Part shown: positions 1 to 8,294 of the stretch, one piece after another
Numbering within the stretch: the first letter of the stretch is position 1
How the letters are laid out: every line of letters starts with the position of its first letter
Program-made: the position numbers and the translations under genes
The notes under the pieces: model-generated
What the model saw: the letters and a program-made list of their open reading frames with translations, nothing else
The model's database searches: none
What the model was told of the DNA's origin: nothing
Assembly: GCA_900111435.1 (NCBI GenBank)
Contig: FOIY01000002.1
Span: 62,001 to 126,000, forward strand
Length of the DNA stretch: 64,000 nt
Direction of reading: 5' to 3'
Source of the DNA: Ruminococcaceae bacterium KH2T8
GTDB taxonomy: Bacteria > Bacillota > Clostridia > Saccharofermentanales > Saccharofermentanaceae

Positions 1-1
1 A

Positions 2-190
2 TTCGATACAGAGGACGACTGGACATACAGTTTAAGTGAAGATGATCTTCGAGCAGTCGCGGAAGATATGGTGGAGTTTAATTCTGAGATGTTGGGGAAG
101 TTGTCCGATCACGGTTTTGATATCTACGATACTTCGAATGATCGTGAGGCAGTATTTGAAGAGATAGTAAGAAAGATAGTAAGAGGATAG
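2..190 (+). CDS. C-terminal end of a gene truncated by the window edge
   Basis: An open frame runs in from the left edge and stops at TAG (188-190), two bases before the ATG of the next gene, so the two are almost certainly co-transcribed. The visible 62 residues are acidic and probably helical (many Glu/Asp, ending in VRKIVRG). No catalytic motif is present in this part. The composition resembles the C-terminal helix of small P-loop kinases, but that is only an impression, and the product is unassigned. Confidence 0.6.
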   Translation, partial: FDTEDDWTYSLSEDDLRAVAEDMVEFNSEMLGKLSDHGFDIYDTSNDREAVFEEIVRKIVRG

Positions 191-192
191 AT

Positions 193-642
193 ATGAAGGA
201 AGAACTGATAAGACTGGATGAATCGTATCTGACGGCTATTGCGGAGATGTATCGAAATGCTTTCTCTGGCGATCCGTGGAATGACGACTGGAGTGATACT
301 TCTCAGCTGACTGAGTATATCAGGGACGTATCGTGTTACTTTCAGGGACTTAACTACGGACTTCTTATCGATGGTAAGCTGTCTGCGGTAGCCCTTGGCT
401 CCATAAGACACTGGTGGGAAGGGACTAACTATAACCTTGAGGAGCTTTGCGTATCTAAAGATCTTCAGGGACAGGGAATAGGTTCGAGATTTATGAATCT
501 TATAGAGGAGGATGTAAAGTCGATGGGACTTGCCGGTATATTCCTCCAGACAGATAATGACATGCCTTCTTATAAGTTCTATAGGAAGAACGGTTACCAC
601 GAGCTTGGCGAGCATGTGAGTTTTTATAAGAGTGTAAAGTGA
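193..642 (+). CDS. GNAT family N-acetyltransferase
   Basis: A 149-residue protein with a single GNAT fold, which transfers an acetyl group from acetyl-CoA to an amine. The acetyl-CoA pyrophosphate-binding motif A reads LQGQGIGS near residue 91. It follows beta-strand 4 (NLEELCVSKD) and precedes the C-terminal FYRKNGY motif, where the conserved Tyr lies. The N-terminal GDPWNDDWSD segment resembles aminoglycoside 6'-acetyltransferase-like GNATs, but the substrate cannot be told from sequence. The gene follows the truncated upstream gene by 2 nt and ends just before a strong terminator, so it is the last gene of its operon. Confidence 0.88.
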   Translation: MKEELIRLDESYLTAIAEMYRNAFSGDPWNDDWSDTSQLTEYIRDVSCYFQGLNYGLLIDGKLSAVALGSIRHWWEGTNYNLEELCVSKDLQGQGIGSRFMNLIEEDVKSMGLAGIFLQTDNDMPSYKFYRKNGYHELGEHVSFYKSVK

Positions 643-671
643 CAACGTTTTCTTGGGAAGAATATGATCTA

Positions 672-706
672 AATGCCGCGAAATGAGATGTTTCGCGGTA
701 TTTTTG
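672..706 (+). terminator. Intrinsic terminator after the GNAT gene
   Basis: An 11-bp stem (AATGCCGCGAA with GTTTCGCGGTAT, one G-U pair) with a short loop is followed directly by TTTTT. Confidence 0.88.
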
Positions 707-728
707 AAGAAAAATCATCAAAAATCGC

Positions 729-864
729 CTGTTTTTGTCCCCGAGAATATATCAAGAAAATTGTAGTTTGGGCACTAGCACATCGGAAAACTGCCTTCAG
801 AAGAGCCGGTTCCGACGCCCGATGTGTGTCTTGTCAAAGAGAACAATTACCCCTATAAAAACAG
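729..864. other. Extended nested inverted-repeat region, candidate structured RNA
   Basis: Three stems are nested around one axis: CTGTTTTT (729-736) with AAAAACAG (857-864), AATTGT (759-764) with ACAATT (843-848), and CACATCGG (779-786) with CCGATGTG (819-826). All pair perfectly and are separated by asymmetric internal loops. The layout resembles a long interrupted hairpin RNA of about 135 nt. No open frame with a ribosome binding site covers it, and no match to a remembered riboswitch or 6S consensus was found. Strand is undetermined. Confidence 0.4.
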
Positions 865-1175
865 AATGTGAACATTTGTGACATTGGTGAAGATGCATAT
901 AATGGAAACCCGTTCTGTTAGGTGTGTACTCCAAATGCTTAATAATCGAGCTATTTGTGAAAAACCAAAATAGTACATGATAGATCAATAGTTCACATTT
1001 TGTTCATATTCTGTTCAATATTTGTTTCATTGCCATATAAAGATGACAAGGGTACTCTGTGTTTAACGTAGGGTGGTAATTGATACTTGCAGTTATCAAG
1101 AAGTTTTGTGGTAAAATTAAACTGGATAGGTTTTTAGTTTGGTTATGGGGTTCGCGTTTATAAGGGGTAAGAAAA
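865..1175. other. Non-coding stretch upstream of the HAD phosphatase
   Basis: About 310 AT-rich bases without a plausible gene. It contains TTGTGAA at 955-961 and related TTGTGAC and TTCACAT words. The promoter of the gene at 1176 should lie here, but no convincing -35/-10 pair stands out. A ribosome binding site (AAGGGG) lies at about 1159-1164. Confidence 0.5.
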
Positions 1176-1832
1176 ATGATAAAGGCATTTTTTGTGGATT
1201 TCTACGGTACTGTAGTACATGAAGACGGGGATATCGTAAAGAAGATATCCAAGATCATCAGTGACACCGGTAACGGCGCTGATGCATCTGAGGTCGACGG
1301 TTTCTGGTGGAATGATTTTAAAGAGATGTTCCACGAATCCTACGGCGACCATTTTGAAAAGCAGCGTACTCTTGAGACAAGGTCGATACAGCACACGCTC
1401 GAAAAGTTCGATTCTCATGAGAATGCCGAGGAACTCAGCGATATGCTATTCGAGCAGTGGGTAAAGCCTCCCATTTTTGAGGATGCTAAGGAATTCTTTG
1501 ATCATAGTCCGATACCTATCTATATCCTGTCAAATATTGACAAGGAAGATATCAATGCAGCGATCGACTATCACGGACTTGATCCCGCAGGGGTATTTAC
1601 ATCCGAAGATGCTAAGTCGTATAAGCCCTGCAGGAAGATCTTTGATATGGCACTTCAGAAGACGGGGCTTAAGCCTAACGAGGTTATCCACATCGGAGAC
1701 TCAATAGGAAGTGACGTTAAGGGAGCTAAGTCCATGGGTATCCGTGCTTTGTGGCTCAACAGATCAGATAAGGAAGTACCCAGCGGAGTAAAGAGTATCT
1801 CTACTCTCGATGAAGCTATAGATCTTCTTTAA
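1176..1832 (+). CDS. HAD superfamily hydrolase (phosphatase-like)
   Basis: A 218-residue haloacid-dehalogenase-type protein, expected to be a cytosolic small-molecule phosphatase. Motif I is DFYGTVV (nucleophile Asp8, with Tyr in place of the usual Leu), motif II is ILSN near residue 118, and the motif III lysine lies in SYKPCRKIF. Motif IV is HIGDSIGSDVKGAKSMG. A helical C1-type cap lies between motifs I and II. A good ribosome binding site sits 8-9 nt before the ATG. The 3' end overlaps the convergent alpha/beta hydrolase gene by 4 nt with no terminator between them. Confidence 0.9.
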   Translation: MIKAFFVDFYGTVVHEDGDIVKKISKIISDTGNGADASEVDGFWWNDFKEMFHESYGDHFEKQRTLETRSIQHTLEKFDSHENAEELSDMLFEQWVKPPIFEDAKEFFDHSPIPIYILSNIDKEDINAAIDYHGLDPAGVFTSEDAKSYKPCRKIFDMALQKTGLKPNEVIHIGDSIGSDVKGAKSMGIRALWLNRSDKEVPSGVKSISTLDEAIDLL

Positions 1833-2662
1833 TCCCACGCATATACTTTGCCGTCTTTACCGACCTGTTTGATGAATCTGTCCGCTTCGCCGCACAGTTC
1901 CTCGATCAGATCGGTATCAATGTTGTGTCCGCAGTTTGAGTAGATAACAAGCTTACAGTGCGCGAGGGCTTTCGCTGTTCGAAGCATGAGCTCAGGTGTG
2001 CTTATCGGATCGTCAATGCCTCCCAGGATAAGGGTAGGTGTCTTTATCGTGCCCAGCATCTCGATGAGCTTCTCTTCCGTCTTATACTTGAGAAGTGGCC
2101 TGCCGTAGTCGATCGCCTTCTCGCGAGGGTCAGGCTCGGCATTGTGGGAGATATGCTCCTCGCGTATATCTCTACGCTCCTGTCTTCTCGTGTCATTATC
2201 AATCGGTGGATCCATCGGAGGCGGTTCCTTGATGATCCCGGAGAGCATCATCTGACGAATGGACATAGCACCTTCCTTAAGGCTGTGAGGGCCGGGCACG
2301 CATGCGACAAATCCGGTGACGCGATCAGGGTGGTTCAGCACGAGGTGCCAGCCGACACCTGCGCCGTGTGATGCTCCCATATATATGAACTTATCTATAC
2401 CTAGCCGGTCTGCCACGCGGATGACATCGTCTGAGAATACATCGTACCAGCGGTCACCGTAATCTTCTTCGATATAGGAAGAAGGATAAATGCCTCTTAA
2501 GGTAATGCAGTATACGTGGTAACCCATAGTGGCGAGATGCTGCTGCATGCCTACAGGATAAAATCCTACCTGTGCCGAAAGGATATATCTGTCGCCGCTT
2601 CCGTATTCCTCTACGAAGAGATCGATATCGGGTGCGACGTTGATCTTATGCGTATTATTCAT
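1829..2662 (-). CDS. Alpha/beta hydrolase
   Basis: A 277-residue alpha/beta-hydrolase-fold protein, probably an esterase, lipase or C-C hydrolase of the cytosol. The nucleophile elbow is GASHGAG (Ser in GxSxG), the acid lies in GGIDDPIS, and the catalytic His is in CGHNID near the C-terminus. A charged lid region (about residues 145-185) lies between the Ser and Asp. There is no signal peptide. GAGGGA sits 6 nt upstream of the ATG on the minus strand. The gene converges with the HAD gene and is transcribed alone. The substrate is unknown. Confidence 0.88.
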   Translation of the reverse strand: MNNTHKINVAPDIDLFVEEYGSGDRYILSAQVGFYPVGMQQHLATMGYHVYCITLRGIYPSSYIEEDYGDRWYDVFSDDVIRVADRLGIDKFIYMGASHGAGVGWHLVLNHPDRVTGFVACVPGPHSLKEGAMSIRQMMLSGIIKEPPPMDPPIDNDTRRQERRDIREEHISHNAEPDPREKAIDYGRPLLKYKTEEKLIEMLGTIKTPTLILGGIDDPISTPELMLRTAKALAHCKLVIYSNCGHNIDTDLIEELCGEADRFIKQVGKDGKVYAWD

Positions 2663-2874
2663 GTGTGTCCCTCATTACCGTTGATATGTTAATTGTAGCA
2701 TTAGTTTCGGATTCGGCATTGCGTTAATTTCAGATGTATGTTTTAATCTCCTTGTGAAACCTATCTTTGATATTTAATCATCAGCATTATTCTTTGTTGT
2801 GTTCGCCTGTAGTTGCGACGCATGTCTGTAAGGATAATGTTTTTTCATTAATTCATCTATAAAGTATTAATTTG

Positions 2875-2897
2875 ACCGGGAATTACATTGTCCCGGT
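2875..2897 (+). other. Hairpin in the leader of the GNAT/kinase cluster
   Basis: A perfect 7-bp stem (ACCGGGA with TCCCGGT) and 9-nt loop end just before the GGAG ribosome binding site of the gene at 2915. No T-run follows, so it is not a terminator. It could protect the mRNA or affect translation. Confidence 0.45.
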
Positions 2898-2914
2898 AAC
2901 GGAGTTTTGTATTT

Positions 2915-3769
2915 ATGTTAATTAAACACGCATATAGAGATAACAAGGAACTTAGAGATTCCTTTAATGAACTTGCGGAGAAAGTATTCGGCTTGAACTT
3001 CGAAGGCTGGTACCAAAACGGCTTCTGGAAAGAAGCTTACGATCCCTATTCAGTCATAGAAGACGGTAAGGTCGTATCTAACATATCGGTAAACAGATGT
3101 GACATGAACTATAAGGGAAAAACAGTTCATCTTATTCAGCTCGGCACCGTCATGACCGACCCTGACAACAGAGGCAGAGGTTATGCCCGCCTTCTTATGG
3201 AAAGAGTCATGGAAGACATAAAAGATGCAGACGGAATATACCTTTACGGTAACGATTCGGTAGCGGAGTTCTATCCTAAGTTCGGCTTTACGGAGAGTAA
3301 GGAATACTGCTTCTCCAAGGACGTTAAGATCGCAGGAGACAGATCTGCCAAAGCTGTTCCAATGTCGAACAAAGAAGACTGGGACAAGATGGTGAATATC
3401 CTTTCTGAGACTGCACAAAATGCAGATGTGTACATGGTAAATAACACGGGACTTTATATGTTCTATCTCTCGCAGTTTATGCAGGAGAATACATTCTATA
3501 TCCCTGACCTTGATACGTATGCTATAGCCGAGATCGAGGATGGTACGCTTATCCTTCATGCTGTTATCGGAACGGGTGATGTCGACAAGGTTATTGAGCC
3601 TTTCGGTAATGATATAACTCATGTCCTTCTTAACTTCACGCCAAAGGATACGGCGGGATATACCAAGAACGAAGTAACAGAAGAAGATTCTCATTTCTTT
3701 GTAAGAGGCAAGTTCTTCGAGGAGAATAAAGACTCTGCATTTATGTTCCAATCCATAACCCACGCGTAA
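2915..3769 (+). CDS. GNAT acetyltransferase with C-terminal extension
   Basis: A 284-residue protein. The N-terminal half is a GNAT fold with motif A DNRGRGYARLLMERVM at about residues 89-104 and a FYPKFGF segment near 124. The C-terminal half (about 145-284) has no motif I recognise and may be a second, degenerate GNAT-like or sterol-carrier-like domain, as in Eis-type two-domain acetyltransferases. It is the first gene of a tightly spaced cluster; the next ATG is 13 nt downstream, after an AAGGAG site. The substrate is unknown. Confidence 0.82.
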   Translation: MLIKHAYRDNKELRDSFNELAEKVFGLNFEGWYQNGFWKEAYDPYSVIEDGKVVSNISVNRCDMNYKGKTVHLIQLGTVMTDPDNRGRGYARLLMERVMEDIKDADGIYLYGNDSVAEFYPKFGFTESKEYCFSKDVKIAGDRSAKAVPMSNKEDWDKMVNILSETAQNADVYMVNNTGLYMFYLSQFMQENTFYIPDLDTYAIAEIEDGTLILHAVIGTGDVDKVIEPFGNDITHVLLNFTPKDTAGYTKNEVTEEDSHFFVRGKFFEENKDSAFMFQSITHA

Positions 3770-3782
3770 AGGAGAAACTTAC

Positions 3783-4556
3783 ATGAACTATCTTGTCGAA
3801 GGATTACAGGGAAGCGGCAAGAGTACTCTCGTAGGAAAGCTTCAGGAGAAGTACCCGGGATACACGGTGTATCGTGAAGGCGACTACTCTCCTATCGAGC
3901 TTGCCTGGTGCGCTCTTGTCAGCAAAGAAAAGTACGAAGAGATCTTAGATAAGTACAGTGACTTGAAGCCTCAGATAGAGGAAAAAAGTCACGAAGAAAA
4001 CGGCAATGTTATCGTCTGCTATACCAAGGTTCAGACTGACAGACACGAGTTCTATCAGGAGCTTGAGGAGTATGAGATCTATAACGGAAGAAAGTCTTTG
4101 GATGAGTTTAGAAGCATTGTTCTTAACAGGTACAAAAGATGGGAAGGAGACGATTCGATCTTCGAATGTTCTCTCTTCCAAAATACCATCGAGGACATGA
4201 TCTTATACCGCAACGCTACCGATGAAGAGATCTTCGAACTATATAAGGAAACAGCTAAGACTTTGGAAGGAAAGAAGATCCATATCGCATACCTTAAATC
4301 TGAAGATATCAAGGCAAATATCGATGTGATCAGGAAGGAAAGATCTGACGATAAGGGCAACGAATTGTGGTTCCCTCTAATGCTTCAATTCTTCGATAAT
4401 TCGCCCTTTGCAAAAGCGAATAATGTGTCCGGAGAACAAGCACTTGTGGATCACTTAAAGCACAGGCAAGAGCTTGAGATAAGACTTTGCGAAGAGCTCT
4501 TTCCGGGTAAATATACGATCTTGATATCCAAAGGATACGATCAGACAGATTTCTGA
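3783..4556 (+). CDS. P-loop NTPase, probable small-molecule kinase
   Basis: A 257-residue protein starting with a Walker A motif almost at the N-terminus (GLQGSGKST, residues 7-15), as in thymidylate- or gluconate-kinase-type phosphotransferases. RYKRWEGDDSIFECSLFQN could carry the Walker B and substrate region. There is no signal peptide or membrane segment. It sits between a GNAT and an APH-fold gene, with 13-nt spacers and good ribosome binding sites on both sides, so the three are one operon. No specific family can be named; an antibiotic or nucleoside kinase is conceivable. Confidence 0.75.
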   Translation: MNYLVEGLQGSGKSTLVGKLQEKYPGYTVYREGDYSPIELAWCALVSKEKYEEILDKYSDLKPQIEEKSHEENGNVIVCYTKVQTDRHEFYQELEEYEIYNGRKSLDEFRSIVLNRYKRWEGDDSIFECSLFQNTIEDMILYRNATDEEIFELYKETAKTLEGKKIHIAYLKSEDIKANIDVIRKERSDDKGNELWFPLMLQFFDNSPFAKANNVSGEQALVDHLKHRQELEIRLCEELFPGKYTILISKGYDQTDF

Positions 4557-4569
4557 TAAGGAGAAAGAC

Positions 4570-5553
4570 TTGAACACAATAGAACAGGCAAAGAGATTAT
4601 ACGGATTAGTAGGATTTGAAACGAAGCCTATCGCAGAACACGAGGGCGGAAGAAATCGTGTCTTCGTGTGCAGCAAGGACGGCGAGAAGAAGTACGTTCT
4701 TCGTATATCTGAACTTAACGACAGGTCTTTGGAAGATTATCTTGCGGAGACGGAATATATCCGTTTCCTTGCGGAGAACGGCGCTTCTGTAGCGGATGTA
4801 ATATCGTCTCCAAGCGGAGCTCTTGTCGAAAGGATAGGAGACACATATGTATGCCTTTTTGAATATGCAAAGGGCATGCTCATGTTCGATAACGGATACA
4901 GGTATAGAGAAGGTGCGCCTCTCGAAGAATACTTCTATAACGTAGGCATGACCATAGGCAGGATACATAAGCTGTCGAAGGGATACGAGCCTTCTCATAA
5001 ACGTATGTCGTATTTCGATAAGTACAACATGGAATACATAGATCAGCTTATCCCGAATACTTACGGCGAGCTTAAGAAGACTATCGCAAAACGTATAGAA
5101 GAGTTTCGTAAGCTTCCTGTAAACGACGATGTATTCGGCATGGTGCATTTCGATTACTGTGACGGCAATTACCATGTGGATATGAGTAGCGGCGACATAA
5201 CTGTATTCGACTTCGATAACTGCATCTTCTGTTGGTATATGTTCGATCTGGCGCACACCTGGACGCACGGTATAGGGTGGTGTCAATTCGAGTCTGATCC
5301 GAAGAAAAGAGTCGCCTTTATGGAGCACTATTTCGATACTGTTCTTGAAGGCTACAGAAGCGAGACGGATGTGTCAGAAGATGAGCTTAATAAGCTGCAG
5401 ATCTTTATCGACATGACGCTTATCGAGAGCATCGTAGACGAGTTCGAATGTGCATCTCGTGAAGGAGAAGAAGTAGACGAGGAAGACATCGGGCACGATG
5501 CTTTCTGCCTGATACATGATGTCCCGCTTTTGGGAATAGGAGAGATTAAATGA
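4570..5553 (+). CDS. APH/choline-kinase-fold phosphotransferase
   Basis: A 327-residue protein of the aminoglycoside-phosphotransferase family. The catalytic loop is HFDYCDGN (HxDxxxxN) and the Mg-binding motif is VFDFDNC, about 20 residues later. The N-lobe has YVLRISE with the ATP-binding Lys replaced by the VLR context. Substrates in the family include aminoglycosides, homoserine and choline. The start is TTG, placed 7 nt after AAGGAG; the ribosome binding site decides it. The stop overlaps the next gene by 4 nt (ATGA), giving translational coupling. Confidence 0.82.
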   Translation: MNTIEQAKRLYGLVGFETKPIAEHEGGRNRVFVCSKDGEKKYVLRISELNDRSLEDYLAETEYIRFLAENGASVADVISSPSGALVERIGDTYVCLFEYAKGMLMFDNGYRYREGAPLEEYFYNVGMTIGRIHKLSKGYEPSHKRMSYFDKYNMEYIDQLIPNTYGELKKTIAKRIEEFRKLPVNDDVFGMVHFDYCDGNYHVDMSSGDITVFDFDNCIFCWYMFDLAHTWTHGIGWCQFESDPKKRVAFMEHYFDTVLEGYRSETDVSEDELNKLQIFIDMTLIESIVDEFECASREGEEVDEEDIGHDAFCLIHDVPLLGIGEIK

Positions 5554-6200
5554 AGATCGCGAATAACATAATCAAAGAACACTTGAAGTATGTGTACTTC
5601 TTATGCGGAGGTGCATACGGCGGCAAGACCACTATGGCTAAGCTGCTTGAAGAAAGACACGGATTTATCAGATACCGACAGGGTGACCACGAGGACGAAT
5701 ATGCCTTGATCGCCGATCCCAAAGAGCAAACTGCTATGGGGATCGACAGAAGTGCGGACTGGCACGGCTATTTTGCCCGGCCTCCTCGTGAGTATGCGGA
5801 TTGGATGAGAGCCTCACTTTGGGAAGAAGCGGAATTTACGATAGCGGATCTTCTTTCTATCCCCAAGGATAAGAAGGTGATCGTAGACGGCATAATCCCC
5901 GTAGAACTTCTAAAGGAGAAAAGTGACTACGACCATGTGTTCCTTCTTTTTGCTCCGGACGACATGAAGAGAAAGCACTATTTCGACCGCGCAGATAAGG
6001 ATGAGGTCTATCGATTCATACTTTCTTTCCCTGACGGAGAGGAGCTTCTTAAGAACGTAAATGAAGCGCTTAATATCGATAACGAGCTCGAAAGACAGAC
6101 GTTTATAAACAGCGGCTTCAAGTATAATGAGAGGTCGGAGGACGACACCGTGGAAGGCACTTTACACATTATCGAAGAGCATTTCAGGTTGGACTTATAA
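5550..6200 (+). CDS. P-loop kinase-like protein
   Basis: A 216-residue protein with Walker A GGAYGGKTT at about residues 20-28 and a probable Walker B segment KKVIVDGIIP at about 108-117. This is the arrangement of adenylate-kinase-like or dephospho-CoA-kinase-like nucleotide kinases. It starts inside the stop codon of the APH-fold gene, so it is coupled to it. It does not closely resemble the other P-loop protein at 3783 apart from Walker A. The substrate is unknown, but the company of a GNAT and an APH suggests modification of an amine-containing small molecule. Confidence 0.75.
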   Translation: MKIANNIIKEHLKYVYFLCGGAYGGKTTMAKLLEERHGFIRYRQGDHEDEYALIADPKEQTAMGIDRSADWHGYFARPPREYADWMRASLWEEAEFTIADLLSIPKDKKVIVDGIIPVELLKEKSDYDHVFLLFAPDDMKRKHYFDRADKDEVYRFILSFPDGEELLKNVNEALNIDNELERQTFINSGFKYNERSEDDTVEGTLHIIEEHFRLDL

Positions 6201-6210
6201 GGAGAATTAT

Positions 6211-6321
6211 ATGATCACGATTAAAGAATCAACATACGAAGATATAAAGAATATCCAAAGCCTTTGGGCAGACCCTGATGAGTTTGTATATTTAGAATTA
6301 GCAAGAAAGAAGGAGGCGTAA
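6211..6321 (+). pseudogene. 5' fragment of a GNAT gene
   Basis: An ATG with a good AAGGAG site opens a 36-codon frame (MITIKESTYEDIKNIQSLW...) that reads like the first beta-strand and helix of a GNAT acetyltransferase. It stops at TAA just before the DUF3795 gene, whose ribosome binding site lies inside it. Far too short to fold as an enzyme, it is probably a remnant that still passes ribosomes to the next gene. Confidence 0.6.
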
Positions 6322-6322
6322 G

Positions 6323-6721
6323 ATGAAAAGAGAACTTGGAATAGCACGATGCGGGCTTGCGTGTTGTCTTTGCTCTGAAAACGTTATCTGCAAAGGATGC
6401 AGAAGAGACGGATTTAAGGAATTATCCTGGTGCAAGAATGCTGATTTCTGCGAAGTACGAAGATGCGGAATAGATAAGAACGTGGCTGCTTGTTGCGAGT
6501 GTGCCCCTGCGGATTGCCGCAAGGGATTGTTCGCAGAGAAGATAAAGCCCCGAGCCTTCTCCGAATTTGCAAAAAGATACGGCGTAGAGGAACTTCTGGA
6601 TTGTCTGGAACGCAACGAGAAAGCGGGTATCGTCTACCACCGAGAAGGTATCATGGGTGACTATGATGATTTCGATGATCTTGAAGAGCTGATCAGTTTT
6701 ATCAAGACCGGTCGTAAATGA
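6323..6721 (+). CDS. DUF3795-type cysteine-rich protein
   Basis: A 132-residue protein with an N-terminal half dense in cysteines (RCGLACCLCSE, CKGC, WCKNADFC, RCGIDKNVAACCEC, DCRKG), followed by a helical tail. The spacing fits the DUF3795 family of small zinc- or metal-binding proteins common in Clostridia and Bacteroidetes, whose function is unknown. GGAGG lies 6 nt before the ATG. It is flanked by GNAT remnants on both sides, which suggests rearrangement here. Confidence 0.8.
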   Translation: MKRELGIARCGLACCLCSENVICKGCRRDGFKELSWCKNADFCEVRRCGIDKNVAACCECAPADCRKGLFAEKIKPRAFSEFAKRYGVEELLDCLERNEKAGIVYHREGIMGDYDDFDDLEELISFIKTGRK

Positions 6722-6973
6722 AAGGTAATAAGATGCACGAGTTGTTGTGAGGGATTTTATGCAGGTGCATTTCGGGCAAAAAGAAGATATAGATCAGTGG
6801 ATGCAGCTATCGATGAGCTCGACAGGACCAAAGATATCACGGTAACTACTTTCCGTGAAGGAGATGCAAAAGGAACGGCGCCACGAGCACTTTACAAGAA
6901 GTTCGGCTTCGTTGAAGACGAGCTCGTCATGGAATTCGGATATCCTAACCAGGTGTTTATATTGCATCCTTGA
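6722..6973 (+). pseudogene. 3' fragment of a GNAT gene
   Basis: The frame ending at TGA (6971-6973) encodes a typical GNAT C-terminus: VTTFREGDAKGTAPRALYKK, then FGFVEDELVMEFGYPNQVFI. Upstream the frame is open back to 6722, but it has no start codon with a ribosome binding site and turns into low-quality sequence (RCTSCCEGFYAGAF). It belongs to a different GNAT subfamily from the 5' fragment at 6211, so the two are probably not halves of one gene. Confidence 0.7.
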
Positions 6974-7039
6974 GATATAATGCAACGTGGCTACAGTATT
7001 TACGTCTATAGTTATAGCTAAGGCTATAGGGGTGTAAAA

Positions 7040-8200
7040 ATGTACAACGAAGCAATGAATATCAAAGATCATATCTGTCCTTCATGCGGCGGTACGCTTC
7101 ATGTTGATATCGCAAGACAGATGTATGAATGCCCGTTCTGCGGCATGACTTTCGATTATGACTATTTCCGTGAGGAAAATGTGCTTGAGATCGCAGATAA
7201 GTCTCTTAATGCAGGAGAGACTTATTCAGCAAGACAGGCTTATGAGTTCATGCTCTCCAAGGAGCCTGATAATTTTTTAGCGCTTAGAGGTCTTTCGCTT
7301 GTCTCCATGAAGCTTAAGAGAGTCGAGGAGATGAGGATGCTCGAAAGCTACCGCGGCATCAATCTTGATTCGGCGCACAAGAGCCTTGACAGGGCTATCG
7401 ATGCTACAAAGCCTGAAAACAAGGAGTATTTCGTTCTGATGAATGATATGCTCTGCGCAGGCGAGCGTTATTACCGTGAGGAAAAGGCTATCGAGCATGA
7501 GAGGAAGGAAAGAACACGATTCTCTGATGCTATGAACAGGCTGGTTACGGAAAGAGACGATCTGCAATCAGCTCAGACAGAGGGGGCTTCGATTACTCCT
7601 AAGGACATTAGAGTCGTATGTACGGCATTGTTTTTGATATGGGCGTTTGTTATCTCCATGATCTTCATTGCGTACCATTTCTATAATCCTTATACAAAAG
7701 AGCATTATGAGTATGTAACTGCTACGATGGAGACTACAAGGTATAATTCGATGGGTAATATAGATATCAGCGCTATTCAAACCCGAAATTCGACTTCCGG
7801 TCAGGATGAAGTCAATCCTTTTGAGGTCTATGTTCGCAGTCAAAGTGAGACAAGACGTGAAAGAGAGGAAGCTGAGAGAAAGCAGATCGAAGAGATCAGA
7901 GAAGCTCAAAGAGAAGAGGAAGAGGAAAGAGTCGAAAAGGAAGAACAGTGGGCTGAAGACCATAAAAAGGATATTCCTAACCTCATCATGTCTATCGGGA
8001 TACCTGCTATAGCTCTTGCTGCAGTAAGGACCGTTCTTGGTAAGAGAGATGCCAGATATAACGTTCAGATCGATGAGATCCAGAAAAATATCGATGCTCT
8101 TTCCGCTCAGATAAAGATGCATCAGGATGAGCAGCTGAGATGCAAGAATACGATCGCGATGGATTATAAGGATCTCATAAAGATCGAACCTGTCCTCTGA
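7040..8200 (+). CDS. Zinc-ribbon membrane protein with charged coiled coil
   Basis: A 386-residue protein. The N-terminus carries a zinc ribbon (CPSCGG at about 14-19 and CPFCGM at about 34-39). A helical, TPR-like stretch (about 50-150) follows, then a membrane helix (VVCTALFLIWAFVISMIFIA, about 194-213). Next comes an exposed region with a Glu/Arg-rich coiled coil (about 265-310), a second membrane helix (SIGIPAIALAAV), and a C-terminal coiled coil. The ribosome binding site AGGGGTG lies before the ATG; an internal ATG at 7055 is an alternative start. Function unknown; the fold suggests a scaffold or sensor at the inner face of the membrane. Confidence 0.75.
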   Translation: MYNEAMNIKDHICPSCGGTLHVDIARQMYECPFCGMTFDYDYFREENVLEIADKSLNAGETYSARQAYEFMLSKEPDNFLALRGLSLVSMKLKRVEEMRMLESYRGINLDSAHKSLDRAIDATKPENKEYFVLMNDMLCAGERYYREEKAIEHERKERTRFSDAMNRLVTERDDLQSAQTEGASITPKDIRVVCTALFLIWAFVISMIFIAYHFYNPYTKEHYEYVTATMETTRYNSMGNIDISAIQTRNSTSGQDEVNPFEVYVRSQSETRREREEAERKQIEEIREAQREEEEERVEKEEQWAEDHKKDIPNLIMSIGIPAIALAAVRTVLGKRDARYNVQIDEIQKNIDALSAQIKMHQDEQLRCKNTIAMDYKDLIKIEPVL

Positions 8201-8247
8201 TATATAACGTTATCTAACTTATGTAGTGACTATTCCGCTCAAAGTGT

Positions 8248-8253
8248 TATAAT
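8248..8253 (+). promoter_or_regulatory. Extended -10 promoter of the TraX-like gene
   Basis: TGTTATAAT is an extended -10 element 36-42 nt before the likely start codon. The -35 is weak. Confidence 0.6.
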
Positions 8254-8294
8254 GCTCATAAAAGTAAAAAATATTTTACGGAGTGGCATTGGGT

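Noticed and set aside
673-858. Plus-strand 61-codon frame in the gap after the first GNAT gene
   Set aside because: It begins inside the terminator hairpin and crosses the nested stems. No ribosome binding site is present.
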